Shown here piece by piece: positions 1 through 6,033 of a stretch of 9,389 nucleotides of DNA. The position numbers and the translations under genes were made by a program. Position 1 is the stretch's first letter; the number at the start of each line of letters is the position of its first letter. This DNA is from Melioribacteraceae bacterium. Its GTDB lineage: Bacteria > Bacteroidota > Ignavibacteria > Ignavibacteriales > Melioribacteraceae. The notes under the pieces were generated by a model that worked only from the letters and a program-made list of their open reading frames with translations, made no database searches and was not told where the DNA came from. Where the stretch lies: positions 1-9,389 of the forward strand of contig WGAL01000414.1 of assembly GCA_015494845.1 (NCBI GenBank), read 5' to 3'.

Positions 1-433
1 GCCAATTTAAATTTTCCGGTTTGAAAATGCCGGACGCCGTGTCAAGTGGATTCCCGGAATTTATTCCGACAAAAAGAAATTTGTTCTTCTTAAACAAAAA
101 TGTCTCGGCGTCGAAATTTTCTTCAAATTGGAGCAGTTGTTCGCGTTCCGACAAATCACTGAATGCCGGAAGAACTTTGATTGGAATGTCGCTCTCTTTC
201 ACTGCTTTCGCTAGCAAAATAAAACCTTGCGAATTCCGAACCGTTTTTCCGCTTATAAAAATACAAATTGTAGAATCGCCCGCGCTCGAAAGTAAATTTG
301 TAATTTCCGTTTTTGACGAATCGAAACGCGGATTGACAATCCATTTAAAATGCAATCCCTTCGCGGATTGAGCGAAACCGGCGGTCGTTAAAGTCAATAA
401 AATCAGCGTAAAAAAGAGACTTATTTTTTTCAT
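1..433 (-). CDS. Secreted metallophosphoesterase-like protein lacking metal ligands (partial, N-terminal 144 aa)
   Basis: The minus-strand frame is open from ATG at 433 to the window edge, giving 144 residues with no stop. Residues 1-21 (MKKISLFFTLILLTLTTAGFA) look like a type I signal peptide, so the product should be exported. The rest follows the layout of calcineurin-like phosphoesterases of the kind often fused to PQQ-type beta-propellers: a first strand (residues 29-40), a strand at 56-62, a strand ending near 93, and the stretch FLFVGINSG (119-127) followed by KPENLNW. The metal-binding motifs are changed: the usual DPQ/DPH is NPR (34-36), the Asp of GD is Lys63 (SGK), and GNHD reads AFSD (90-93), with only Asp93 kept. 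It is therefore probably not a working phosphatase, possibly a binding or structural protein. Family assignment is by motif spacing only. The C-terminal part, including the remaining His motifs, lies outside the window. Confidence 0.6.
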   Translation of the reverse strand, partial: MKKISLFFTLILLTLTTAGFAQSAKGLHFKWIVNPRFDSSKTEITNLLSSAGDSTICIFISGKTVRNSQGFILLAKAVKESDIPIKVLPAFSDLSEREQLLQFEENFDAETFLFKKNKFLFVGINSGNPLDTASGIFKPENLNW

Positions 434-809
434 TTGCAATTCCGAACCGAATTTATTGAAAACATAAAATTAAAAAATTATTTGTTAGTTTCATTGATAA
501 TAAATTATTTAGTAAATTGAATATTGAGTAACGCGTTAAAATTCTGCGAAGAATTGTAAAATAATTGGCGAAGTTGTTTTAGATTTTAGTATTTATCCAC
601 ACCCCGCTCCGATTGCATCGGAGCGCCCCTCTCAAGAGGGGAATTTTAATTTGCCTCGAAAAATTCCCCTTCCAACGGAAGGGGCGGCAATCGAGGAACG
701 AGATTGGCAGGGTAAGGATTTAACCGGTTATGTTATTCATTTGCTACTTTTCCGTTGCGAATTTTAAACGTGTTTAAACATTTTCAACCTCAACAAATAA
801 AGGAACGCT
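434..809. other. Intergenic gap between divergent genes
   Basis: This 376-base gap separates the minus-strand phosphoesterase-like gene from the plus-strand symporter gene. Bases 434-594 are AT-rich and must hold the minus-strand promoter, but no -35/-10 pair stood out. Bases 595-720 form a paired-hairpin repeat, described separately. Bases 721-809 carry the symporter leader, with an AAGGA ribosome binding site at 800-804. I see no coding frame or RNA gene. Confidence 0.6.
595..720. repeat. Paired-hairpin (REPIN/MITE-like) repeat element
   Basis: Two diverged copies of one unit face each other. The left copy (595-647) reads ATCC, a C-rich stretch, hairpin 606-624 (8-base arms GCTCCGAT/ATCGGAGC, loop TGC), then hairpin 626-641 (CCCCTCT/AGAGGGG) and GGGGAATTTT. 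The right copy, read on the opposite strand from 720 to 660, gives ATCC, an ACCC stretch, hairpin 708-686 (7-base arms with one mismatch), hairpin 684-666 (CCCCTTCC/GGAAGGGG on the top strand, loop AAC) and GGGGAATTTT. The inner ends GGGGAATTTT (638-647) and AAAATTCCCC (660-669) also pair. The stem sequences differ between copies but keep their pairing. No transposase is present. This is the structure of a non-autonomous palindromic repeat, probably with further copies in the genome. Confidence 0.65.
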
Positions 810-2033
810 ATGAAAAAGTTGGCTCTTCATTGGCAGATTTTAATCGCGCTCGTTTTAAGTATTTTGTTCGGAATATTTCTCGGCGATTACGTCGTTTACG
901 TCGCGTGGATGGGTAAGTTGTTTATCAACGCGCTGAAAATGGTGATTGTTCCGCTTATTTTAAGTTCGATAATTTCCGGCGTGGCGAATATCGGCGGCGC
1001 GGAAAGTTTCGGGCGTCTCGGTTTGAAAACGCTCGGATATTATTTGCTTACAAGTTTGCTTGCAATTTTAACCGGATTGGTTCTTGTCAATTTAATTCAA
1101 CCCGGCGTTGGAATTGATTTGGGACTTACGCAAAACGTAAAAGGTTTAAGCGCCGCGCGCCAATCGTTCGGCGACACGCTGTTGAGAATAATTCCGCCCA
1201 ATATTTTCAAGGCGTTTTCATCCGGCAATATGCTTGGAATAATTTTCTTCGCAATGATTTTCGGATATTTTATCACAAAAGTTCCCGCCCAAAAACAAGA
1301 ATTGCTTACCAACTTTTTCGACGCCGTGTTCGAAGCAATGATGAAAATAACAATGTTCATAATAAAATTCAGTCCGCTCGGTATTTTCGGTTTGGTTGCG
1401 AAAGTAATCGCCGAACAAGCGTCGCGCGGAAATCTTGCGGATGTTTTTTCTAGTCTCGGATTGTATATGTTAACAGTAATTGCCGGATTGATAATTCACG
1501 CGTTTATCACTTTGCCGGCATTGTTAAAATTTGTTGGGAAAATAAACCCAATTAAACACGCCAAAGCGATGCTAACGCCTTTATTGACGGCGTTTTCCAC
1601 TTCGTCGTCAAGCGCTACTTTGCCTTTGACGATGCAAGCGGTTGAAAATAACGACGGCGTATCGAATAAAATTTCGAGTTTCGTTTTGCCGCTCGGCGCA
1701 ACCGTAAATATGGACGGAACTGCGCTTTACGAACTTGTCGCCGCTATGTTTATCGCGCAAGCGTACGGAATGGATATTCCGTTTTTGCAACAATTCTTAA
1801 TGGTTTTCGCGGCGTTGCTCGCGTCAATCGGCGCGGCAGGAATTCCAATGGCGGGATTTGTAATGATTACCGTAATTCTTTCCGTAATCGGTTTGCCTCT
1901 CGAAGCGGTCGGATTAATTCTCGCGGTGGATAGAATTCTTGATATGATGCGCACAACCGTAAACGTTTGGAGCGATTCGGTTTGTACGGTAATTATCGCC
2001 AAGAGCGAAGGCGAGAAACTTAAGGTGGAGTGA
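810..2033 (+). CDS. Dicarboxylate/amino acid:cation symporter (DAACS, SLC1 family)
   Basis: The 407-residue product is a multi-pass inner-membrane protein of the GltP/DctA/GltPh type, which imports acidic amino acids or C4-dicarboxylates driven by Na+ or H+. The family motifs appear in order: the serine-rich HP1 tip SSSSATLP (265-272), the TM7 cation-binding motif NMDGT (300-304), the HP2 region AAGIPMAGF, and TM8 DRILDMMRTTVNVWSD (374-389). By comparison with GltPh, Asp378, Arg381 and Asn385 correspond to the substrate-binding D394, R397 and N401, and Asp374 and Asp389 to D390 and D405. The retained Arg381 favours an acidic substrate. The usual Gly of NVxGD is Ser388, and the HP1 position held by Arg276 in GltPh is Ser265. 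Length is normal and the start has AAGGA at 800-804. The coupling ion and exact substrate cannot be read from sequence. It appears to be monocistronic, with a stem-loop just after the stop. Confidence 0.93.
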   Translation: MKKLALHWQILIALVLSILFGIFLGDYVVYVAWMGKLFINALKMVIVPLILSSIISGVANIGGAESFGRLGLKTLGYYLLTSLLAILTGLVLVNLIQPGVGIDLGLTQNVKGLSAARQSFGDTLLRIIPPNIFKAFSSGNMLGIIFFAMIFGYFITKVPAQKQELLTNFFDAVFEAMMKITMFIIKFSPLGIFGLVAKVIAEQASRGNLADVFSSLGLYMLTVIAGLIIHAFITLPALLKFVGKINPIKHAKAMLTPLLTAFSTSSSSATLPLTMQAVENNDGVSNKISSFVLPLGATVNMDGTALYELVAAMFIAQAYGMDIPFLQQFLMVFAALLASIGAAGIPMAGFVMITVILSVIGLPLEAVGLILAVDRILDMMRTTVNVWSDSVCTVIIAKSEGEKLKVE

Positions 2034-2041
2034 GAATTAGT

Positions 2042-2073
2042 TTCCCTTCAAGGTGCTCGCTCCTTGAAGGGAA
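2042..2073 (+). terminator. Stem-loop at the 3' end of the symporter gene
   Basis: A perfect 12-base stem (2042-2053 with 2062-2073) closes an 8-base loop TGCTCGCT, starting 8 bases after the symporter stop. A T-run (TTTTT) lies about 9 bases beyond the stem rather than directly after it, so it is not a classic intrinsic terminator. It may end or protect the 3' end of the mRNA. It is related in sequence to the stem-loop at 2098-2131. Confidence 0.55.
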
Positions 2074-2097
2074 GAAATGAATTTTTGTTAATTTATT

Positions 2098-2131
2098 AAC
2101 ACCTTTAAGGAACAAGTACCTTAAAGGTGTT
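2098..2131 (-). terminator. Stem-loop at the 3' end of the ceramide synthase candidate
   Basis: A perfect 13-base stem (2098-2110 with 2119-2131) closes an 8-base loop that reads TACTTGTT on the minus strand. It starts four bases after the stop of the minus-strand gene. No U-tract follows in that direction. It has the same design as the stem-loop at 2042-2073, in the same orientation relative to its own upstream gene. Confidence 0.55.
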
Positions 2132-2135
2132 GTCG

Positions 2136-3257
2136 TTAAATATCAATCTGATAAATTCTGTATTTCTTGTAAAGAGTTCCGTTCATAGCTTCGGCGCCTC
2201 GGTTCATCATTACGTTGTCTTCCAAAATCCAGCTTGCTTCGCCTTTGTCAATTCCCAATTCAGCTGCGCGGCGCGTGATCTCGTAATACATAAACGCATC
2301 GATGCCTTTGCGTTGGTACTCGGGAATAATTCCCAAAATCAATATGCGCGCCCAATCGAGTTTTTTACGTTGCGTAAACAAACGGTAACCAAACGGGAAA
2401 AGTTTTCCGTTCAAATCTTTGATGATTAAATTGTAATCCGGCATCACAAGCGCAAAACCGATAGGTTTTCCTTCCACTTCGGCAAAAATCGTGATTTTGG
2501 GAACAACGAGCGGTTTTAAGTCTTTTGCCGCATGCTCAATTTCTTCGTCGGTAAACGGCACAAAGCCCCAATTCGGTTCCCAGGCTTTGTTGAAAATATA
2601 TTTAATTTTTTCGAGTTCGTTGTGGAAATCTTTTAGATTAACTTCGCGGATTGTAACCTTTGCGCGTTTTGCCGCAATTTGCGAAACTCTCGTAATTTTT
2701 TCCGATTTCAAGATTTTATCGCGGTCGATTCGATAAGCGTACAAATCTTTTGCTTTGTAAAATCCGTAATTCTCCATTTGGTCAATGTAATACGGAGGAT
2801 TGTAGGACATCATCAATCGCGGGTAATCGTCAAATCCTTCGATTAGCAAACCGTAAACGTCGTTCACGCTCGGACTTGCGGGACCCCGCATTTGTTCCAA
2901 CCCTTTCGATTTTAGCCAATCTTTTGCCGCATCGAAAAGTTTATTTGCAATTTCCTGGTCTTCAAGCGCTTCGTAAAAGCCGAAAAAACCGACTTTGTCT
3001 TTGTGAACTTCATTGTGCAAATCGTTTTTTATCGCCGCAATTCTTCCGACGATTTCGCCGTCTTTTTCGGCAAAAAACATTTCCATTTCGGCATGTTTGA
3101 AAAACGGATTTTTTTCTTTCATCAAGATATTTTTCTGGTCGTAATCGAGAGGCGGAACCCAGTAAGGATATTTGCCTTTGTAAACCTTGAAAGGAAAGCG
3201 AATGAATTTTTTCAATTCGCGGGGATAATCGATTTTTCTTACCGTTACGTTGCCCAT
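2136..3257 (-). CDS. GNAT-like N-acyltransferase, candidate bacterial ceramide synthase (bCerS)
   Basis: The 373-residue soluble protein resembles the YghO-like branch of GNAT acyltransferases. The N-terminal half has the features I associate with that group: YWVPPL (32-37), NPFFKHAE (50-57), a strand ending DGEIVGRIAA (66-75), and RGPASPSVND (124-133). The C-terminal half holds a GNAT motif A, ILGIIPEYQRKGID, with the acyl-CoA pyrophosphate loop at Q315-R316-K317-G318. In Caulobacter a protein of this type is the ceramide synthase that N-acylates 3-ketosphinganine. The Spt gene lies 53 bases upstream on the same strand and a CerR-like reductase just beyond it, so the same role is likely here. 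The start is ATG 3257 with GGAGG at 3263-3267. I recognise the family by its motifs. The ceramide synthase role is inferred mainly from context, and another N- or O-acyltransferase role remains possible. Confidence 0.72.
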   Translation of the reverse strand: MGNVTVRKIDYPRELKKFIRFPFKVYKGKYPYWVPPLDYDQKNILMKEKNPFFKHAEMEMFFAEKDGEIVGRIAAIKNDLHNEVHKDKVGFFGFYEALEDQEIANKLFDAAKDWLKSKGLEQMRGPASPSVNDVYGLLIEGFDDYPRLMMSYNPPYYIDQMENYGFYKAKDLYAYRIDRDKILKSEKITRVSQIAAKRAKVTIREVNLKDFHNELEKIKYIFNKAWEPNWGFVPFTDEEIEHAAKDLKPLVVPKITIFAEVEGKPIGFALVMPDYNLIIKDLNGKLFPFGYRLFTQRKKLDWARILILGIIPEYQRKGIDAFMYYEITRRAAELGIDKGEASWILEDNVMMNRGAEAMNGTLYKKYRIYQIDI

Positions 3258-3259
3258 AA

Positions 3260-3267
3260 TAACCTCC
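3260..3267 (-). promoter_or_regulatory. Shine-Dalgarno of the bCerS candidate, complementary to the upstream hairpin
   Basis: On the minus strand GGAGG (3267-3263) lies five bases before ATG 3257. The sequence GAGGTTA (3266-3260) is perfectly complementary to TAACCTC at 3290-3284 inside the stem-loop. Pairing of these two would hide the ribosome binding site and would compete with the terminator stem. The complementarity is visible; the regulatory role is inferred. Confidence 0.45.
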
Positions 3268-3278
3268 GTGTAAAATAA

Positions 3279-3298
3279 GAGCCGAGGTTACCCGGCTC
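3279..3298 (-). terminator. Stem-loop plus T-tract between spt and the bCerS candidate
   Basis: On the minus strand, CGGCTC pairs with GAGCCG across a short G/C-rich inner stem with one bulged base, and TTATTTT follows at once. It sits 12 bases after the spt stop, which is the form of an intrinsic terminator. Because the bCerS candidate begins only 22 bases further on, it may act as a partial terminator or attenuator that makes bCerS expression lower than, or separate from, spt. Confidence 0.6.
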
Positions 3299-3310
3299 CG
3301 TTTCTAAATT

Positions 3311-4504
3311 TTATTCTATCACTCCCAACTCTTTTCCTACCTCGATGAATTTTTCCACAACGAAATCCAAATGTTCCGGTTCGTGAGTAGCCATATAACT
3401 TGTCCGCAACATTTGCCGTCCTTGCGGCACGCCGGGGGAAATAAACACGTTTGTGAAAATTCCGGCGTCATAAAGTTTGCGCCAAAATGTGAATGCGAGT
3501 TGGTCGTCGCCAACAATTACCGGCACAATTCCGGTTCTGCCGGGTATAACATTAAAGCCGGCTTCCATTAAACCGCGACGAACGCGCTCGGCGTTGTTAA
3601 TTAATTTGGTTACGAGTTCCGGTTGCTCTTCAAGCACTTCAAGAGCCGCCATTGCCGCCGCTACTGAAGATGGCGTTGGCGATGCGCTGAAAATAAGTGC
3701 AGGTGAATGATGTTTGATGTAGTCAATTACTTTTGCAGGACCAACGACAAATCCGCCGAGCGACGCGAAAGTTTTGGAAAAAGTTCCCATCGTCAAATCG
3801 ACTTCGTCCACAAGTCCGAATTCGCTTGCCGTTCCGCGTCCGCCTTCGCCGATAACGCCAACGGCGTGCGCGTCGTCCAAAAGAATGCGCGCGTTGTTCG
3901 CTTTTGCGAGTTCTACAAGTCGCGGCAAATCCACAATTTCGCCGCCGGTGCTGAAAACGCCGTCGCTTACGATTAATTTTGGTTTCTCTTTGTCCAATTT
4001 ATTCAGAACGCGTTCCAAATCGTCCATATCAACGTGTTTGAAACGAACAACGTCAACCAAAACGCTGCGCGCGATTAACGTTCCTGCAACAATGCTTGCG
4101 TGATTGTCTTTGTCGGAAACCAAAATCTCGCCGCGTTGAACAAGAGCTTGTATTACTCCTTGTCCGGTTTGGAAACCGGTGCTGAAAAGCAAACATGCTT
4201 CTTTACCCATAAATTTGGCGAGTTTTTCTTCGAGTTCAACGTGCAAGTCGATAGTTCCTGTTAAATAACGTGAGCCTGAACATCCGGTTCCGTATTTTTC
4301 AATTGCTTTTATTGCGGCTTCTTTAACCTTTGGGTGAGCAGTTAAACCAAGGTAATTGTTAGAGCCGGCCATAATTACTTCGCGTCCTTCAAGTTTTACA
4401 ACCGGACCTTCATTTTCTTCAACCGGACGGAAATAAGGATAAACGCCTTGGGCTCTTACTTCGTCGGCTCTTGTAAAATCATAGCATTTTTGAAATAAAT
4501 CCAA
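3311..4504 (-). CDS. spt: Serine palmitoyltransferase (alpha-oxoamine synthase family)
   Basis: This cytoplasmic PLP enzyme (397 aa) should condense L-serine with a fatty acyl thioester to give 3-ketosphinganine and CO2, the first step of sphingolipid synthesis. The PLP residues are visible: His135 in NHASIVAG (stacks on the cofactor), Asp211 and His213 in DDAHAVG (pyridine nitrogen and O3'), and the Schiff-base Lys244 in [13 protein letters not shown]. Arg367 in RTSYMATH fits the substrate carboxylate ligand. The N-terminal AQGVYPYFR and [14 protein letters not shown] match Bacteroides-type Spt more than AONS or glycine C-acetyltransferase as I recall them. I chose TTG 4504 because GGAGG at 4510-4514 lies five bases upstream; an earlier in-frame TTG at 4516 would overlap that site. 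Alternatives are glycine C-acetyltransferase, or cysteate acyltransferase of sulfonolipid synthesis. The flanking bCerS and CerR candidates make Spt the best call. Confidence 0.85.
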   Translation of the reverse strand: MDLFQKCYDFTRADEVRAQGVYPYFRPVEENEGPVVKLEGREVIMAGSNNYLGLTAHPKVKEAAIKAIEKYGTGCSGSRYLTGTIDLHVELEEKLAKFMGKEACLLFSTGFQTGQGVIQALVQRGEILVSDKDNHASIVAGTLIARSVLVDVVRFKHVDMDDLERVLNKLDKEKPKLIVSDGVFSTGGEIVDLPRLVELAKANNARILLDDAHAVGVIGEGGRGTASEFGLVDEVDLTMGTFSKTFASLGGFVVGPAKVIDYIKHHSPALIFSASPTPSSVAAAMAALEVLEEQPELVTKLINNAERVRRGLMEAGFNVIPGRTGIVPVIVGDDQLAFTFWRKLYDAGIFTNVFISPGVPQGRQMLRTSYMATHEPEHLDFVVEKFIEVGKELGVIE

Positions 4505-4639
4505 TCTATCCTCCAAAAAGTTAAACTTTAACAGTGTTGTAAATAAAAATATTTTTTCGTTAAATACACACTTATCTTAAATTAACTTTACAAAATACTT
4601 TTTTTATTTTAAAAATGAAATTATTAATAAGGTTTGAAA
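4505..4639. promoter_or_regulatory. Divergent promoter region between spt and cerR, with a 13-base palindrome
   Basis: This 135-base, very AT-rich gap must hold promoters in both directions, for spt/bCerS leftward and cerR rightward. No -35/-10 pair was clear enough to mark. The odd palindrome GTTAAACTTTAAC (4520-4532) sits five bases upstream of the spt ribosome binding site and could be an operator, though AT-rich palindromes arise easily by chance. Confidence 0.4.
4510..4514 (-). promoter_or_regulatory. Ribosome binding site that sets the spt start at TTG 4504
   Basis: GGAGG on the minus strand is followed by the 5-base spacer ATAGA and then TTG at 4504-4502. The upstream in-frame TTG at 4516 starts inside this motif's own flank and has no ribosome binding site of its own. 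Confidence 0.65.
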
Positions 4640-5629
4640 ATGGATAAAAAAACGGCTTTGGTAACAGGCGCAAGCGGTTTTGTTGGCAGTCATTTGGTCG
4701 ATTTACTTTTGGAAAAAGATTTTAACGTGCGCGCGTTGGTGAGGAAAACAAGCAGTTTGAAATGGGTTGAAGGCAAAAATGTTGAAATTCACGATTGCGG
4801 TTTTTTTGATGAGAAAGGTTTGAGAAATGCGGTTGATGGCGTCGATTATGTTTTTCATGTCGCAGGCGTTGTTAGAGCGAAAACACCGAAAGAATTTTAT
4901 CGAGGCAATGTTGAAACTACGCAAAATTTGATTGATGCAATTCTTGAGGTAAATCCGAACTTAAAACGTTTGCTTGTGGTTTCGAGTTTTGCGGCGAATG
5001 GGCCTGCTAAAGACGCAAGCGGCGCAAAGGAAGACGACGAACCGCATCCGATTTCGCAATACGGAAAAAGCAAACTTGAAGAAGAAAAACTCGTAAAAAA
5101 ATACTTCGATAAACTTCCCGTTACGATTGTTCGTCCGCCCGCGGTTTACGGCGAACGCGAAACCGATATTTATCTTGTTTTCAAGAGTTTCAGCAAAGGT
5201 TTGATGACAATGGTCGGCTTTGACGAAAAACTTGTTTCGCTGGTTCACGCTATCGATTTGGTAAACGGAATTTACCTTGCGGCAACTGCGGAAAATTCAG
5301 TCGGCGAAACTTACTACGTCGGTTCCGAAAAATTTTACACTTGGGACGAAGTAGCCGACGCAATGGCAAAAGCGTTTGGAAAGAACGCATTAAGAATTAG
5401 AATTCCGCATTTTTTGGTTTATGTTTCTGGCGCGATTTCGCAATTCTTTTCCTATTTCAGCAAGCGTCCCGCTACTTTTAATTTTGAAAAAGCGCGCGAG
5501 TTTGTGCAGAAATATCAAATTTGCGATACTTCGAAAGCCGTGAGGGAATTGGGCTACCGTCAAAATATTTCGCTTGAAAGCGGAATTAAGCGAACAGTCG
5601 ATTGGTACAAAGAAATGAATTGGTTGTAA
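4640..5629 (+). CDS. NAD-dependent epimerase/dehydratase, candidate 3-ketoceramide reductase (CerR)
   Basis: The 329-residue protein is an extended short-chain dehydrogenase. It has an N-terminal Rossmann motif TGASGFVG (9-16) for NAD(P), a Ser pair S115/S116 after strand beta-5, and the catalytic pair Tyr141/Lys145 (YGKSK), followed by RPPAVYG in the substrate-binding half. A hydrophobic stretch near IPHFLVYVSGAISQFF could touch the membrane, as in 3-beta-HSD-like members. In Caulobacter an enzyme of this family (CerR) reduces the 3-keto group of ketoceramide, and its gene sits close to spt. Here it is divergent from spt, so the same job is likely. Start ATG 4640 is preferred over TTG 4634 because AAGG at 4629-4632 is spaced seven bases from ATG. 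The 3' end overlaps the convergent GIY-YIG gene by 70 bases. The family is secure; the substrate is inferred from context, and other sugar or steroid-like substrates are possible. Confidence 0.78.
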   Translation: MDKKTALVTGASGFVGSHLVDLLLEKDFNVRALVRKTSSLKWVEGKNVEIHDCGFFDEKGLRNAVDGVDYVFHVAGVVRAKTPKEFYRGNVETTQNLIDAILEVNPNLKRLLVVSSFAANGPAKDASGAKEDDEPHPISQYGKSKLEEEKLVKKYFDKLPVTIVRPPAVYGERETDIYLVFKSFSKGLMTMVGFDEKLVSLVHAIDLVNGIYLAATAENSVGETYYVGSEKFYTWDEVADAMAKAFGKNALRIRIPHFLVYVSGAISQFFSYFSKRPATFNFEKAREFVQKYQICDTSKAVRELGYRQNISLESGIKRTVDWYKEMNWL

Positions 5630-6033
5630 TCAATGGGACTTTCGGAATAGAGCAGATGCGTTCCGCATGTTTTGCAATCGCCGTTTCCGAAGCCGTGAAA
5701 TTTTTCCGAAAGTCCGAAATTTTCCACAAGAAAGCGCACAACTTCGCACTCGGTCGAGCGGGGCGCGTTCTCAAAAAGGAAAATGCGCGTAATTCTGTTT
5801 GTAGCGATTGTAGTTAAATGGTCTATGTGCCAATGAACCGTTTTTACCGGTTTTAAGTGCCGTTGTAATCGGTTTTCGTAATTTTTTTGCGCGCTTCCCG
5901 AATAGTAATAATAGCCGGAAGGAAAGAGCGTTCCGGCAAACTTTTTTGCGGAAATACGAAAATCTTTATCCGCTTTAATTTCGAGTAGGTAAGTTCCGCT
6001 TAAAGCGTCAGTTATTTTTAGCGCCTTCTGCAA
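5560..6033 (-). CDS. GIY-YIG/DUF123 (Uri-type) nuclease-family protein
   Basis: The 157-residue protein matches the DUF123/COG1833 group of GIY-YIG proteins. It has GTYLL (13-17) as the GIY strand, PSGYYYYSGSA (38-48) as the YIG strand, and RLQRHLK with the catalytic-type Arg55. HWHIDHL (67-73), the acidic ECE (95-97), and GFGNGDCKTCGTHLLY (114-129) with Cys120, Cys123 and His126 complete the family pattern. Members are predicted small endonucleases, but their cellular role is not well established. The only canonical start in frame is TTG 6033, which lies 26 bases inside the preceding cytochrome gene, so translation is probably coupled to it. The final 22 residues (from Tyr136) are encoded antisense to the 3' end of cerR and look like a non-conserved tail added by stop-codon shift. 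Confidence 0.78.
   Translation of the reverse strand: MQKALKITDALSGTYLLEIKADKDFRISAKKFAGTLFPSGYYYYSGSAQKNYENRLQRHLKPVKTVHWHIDHLTTIATNRITRIFLFENAPRSTECEVVRFLVENFGLSEKFHGFGNGDCKTCGTHLLYSESPIDYNQFISLYQSTVRLIPLSSEIF

Noticed and set aside
21..371. Plus-strand open frame of 116 codons
   Set aside because: It lies antisense to the phosphoesterase-like gene, has no signal or family features, and the minus-strand frame has a clear signal peptide and motifs.
595..720. CRISPR array
   Set aside because: The repeats are two inverted units with internal hairpins, not regularly spaced direct repeats, and no cas genes are present.
721..809. Promoter with TTGCTA or TTGCGA as -35 for the symporter gene
   Set aside because: No convincing -10 box was found at a suitable distance, so no promoter is annotated.
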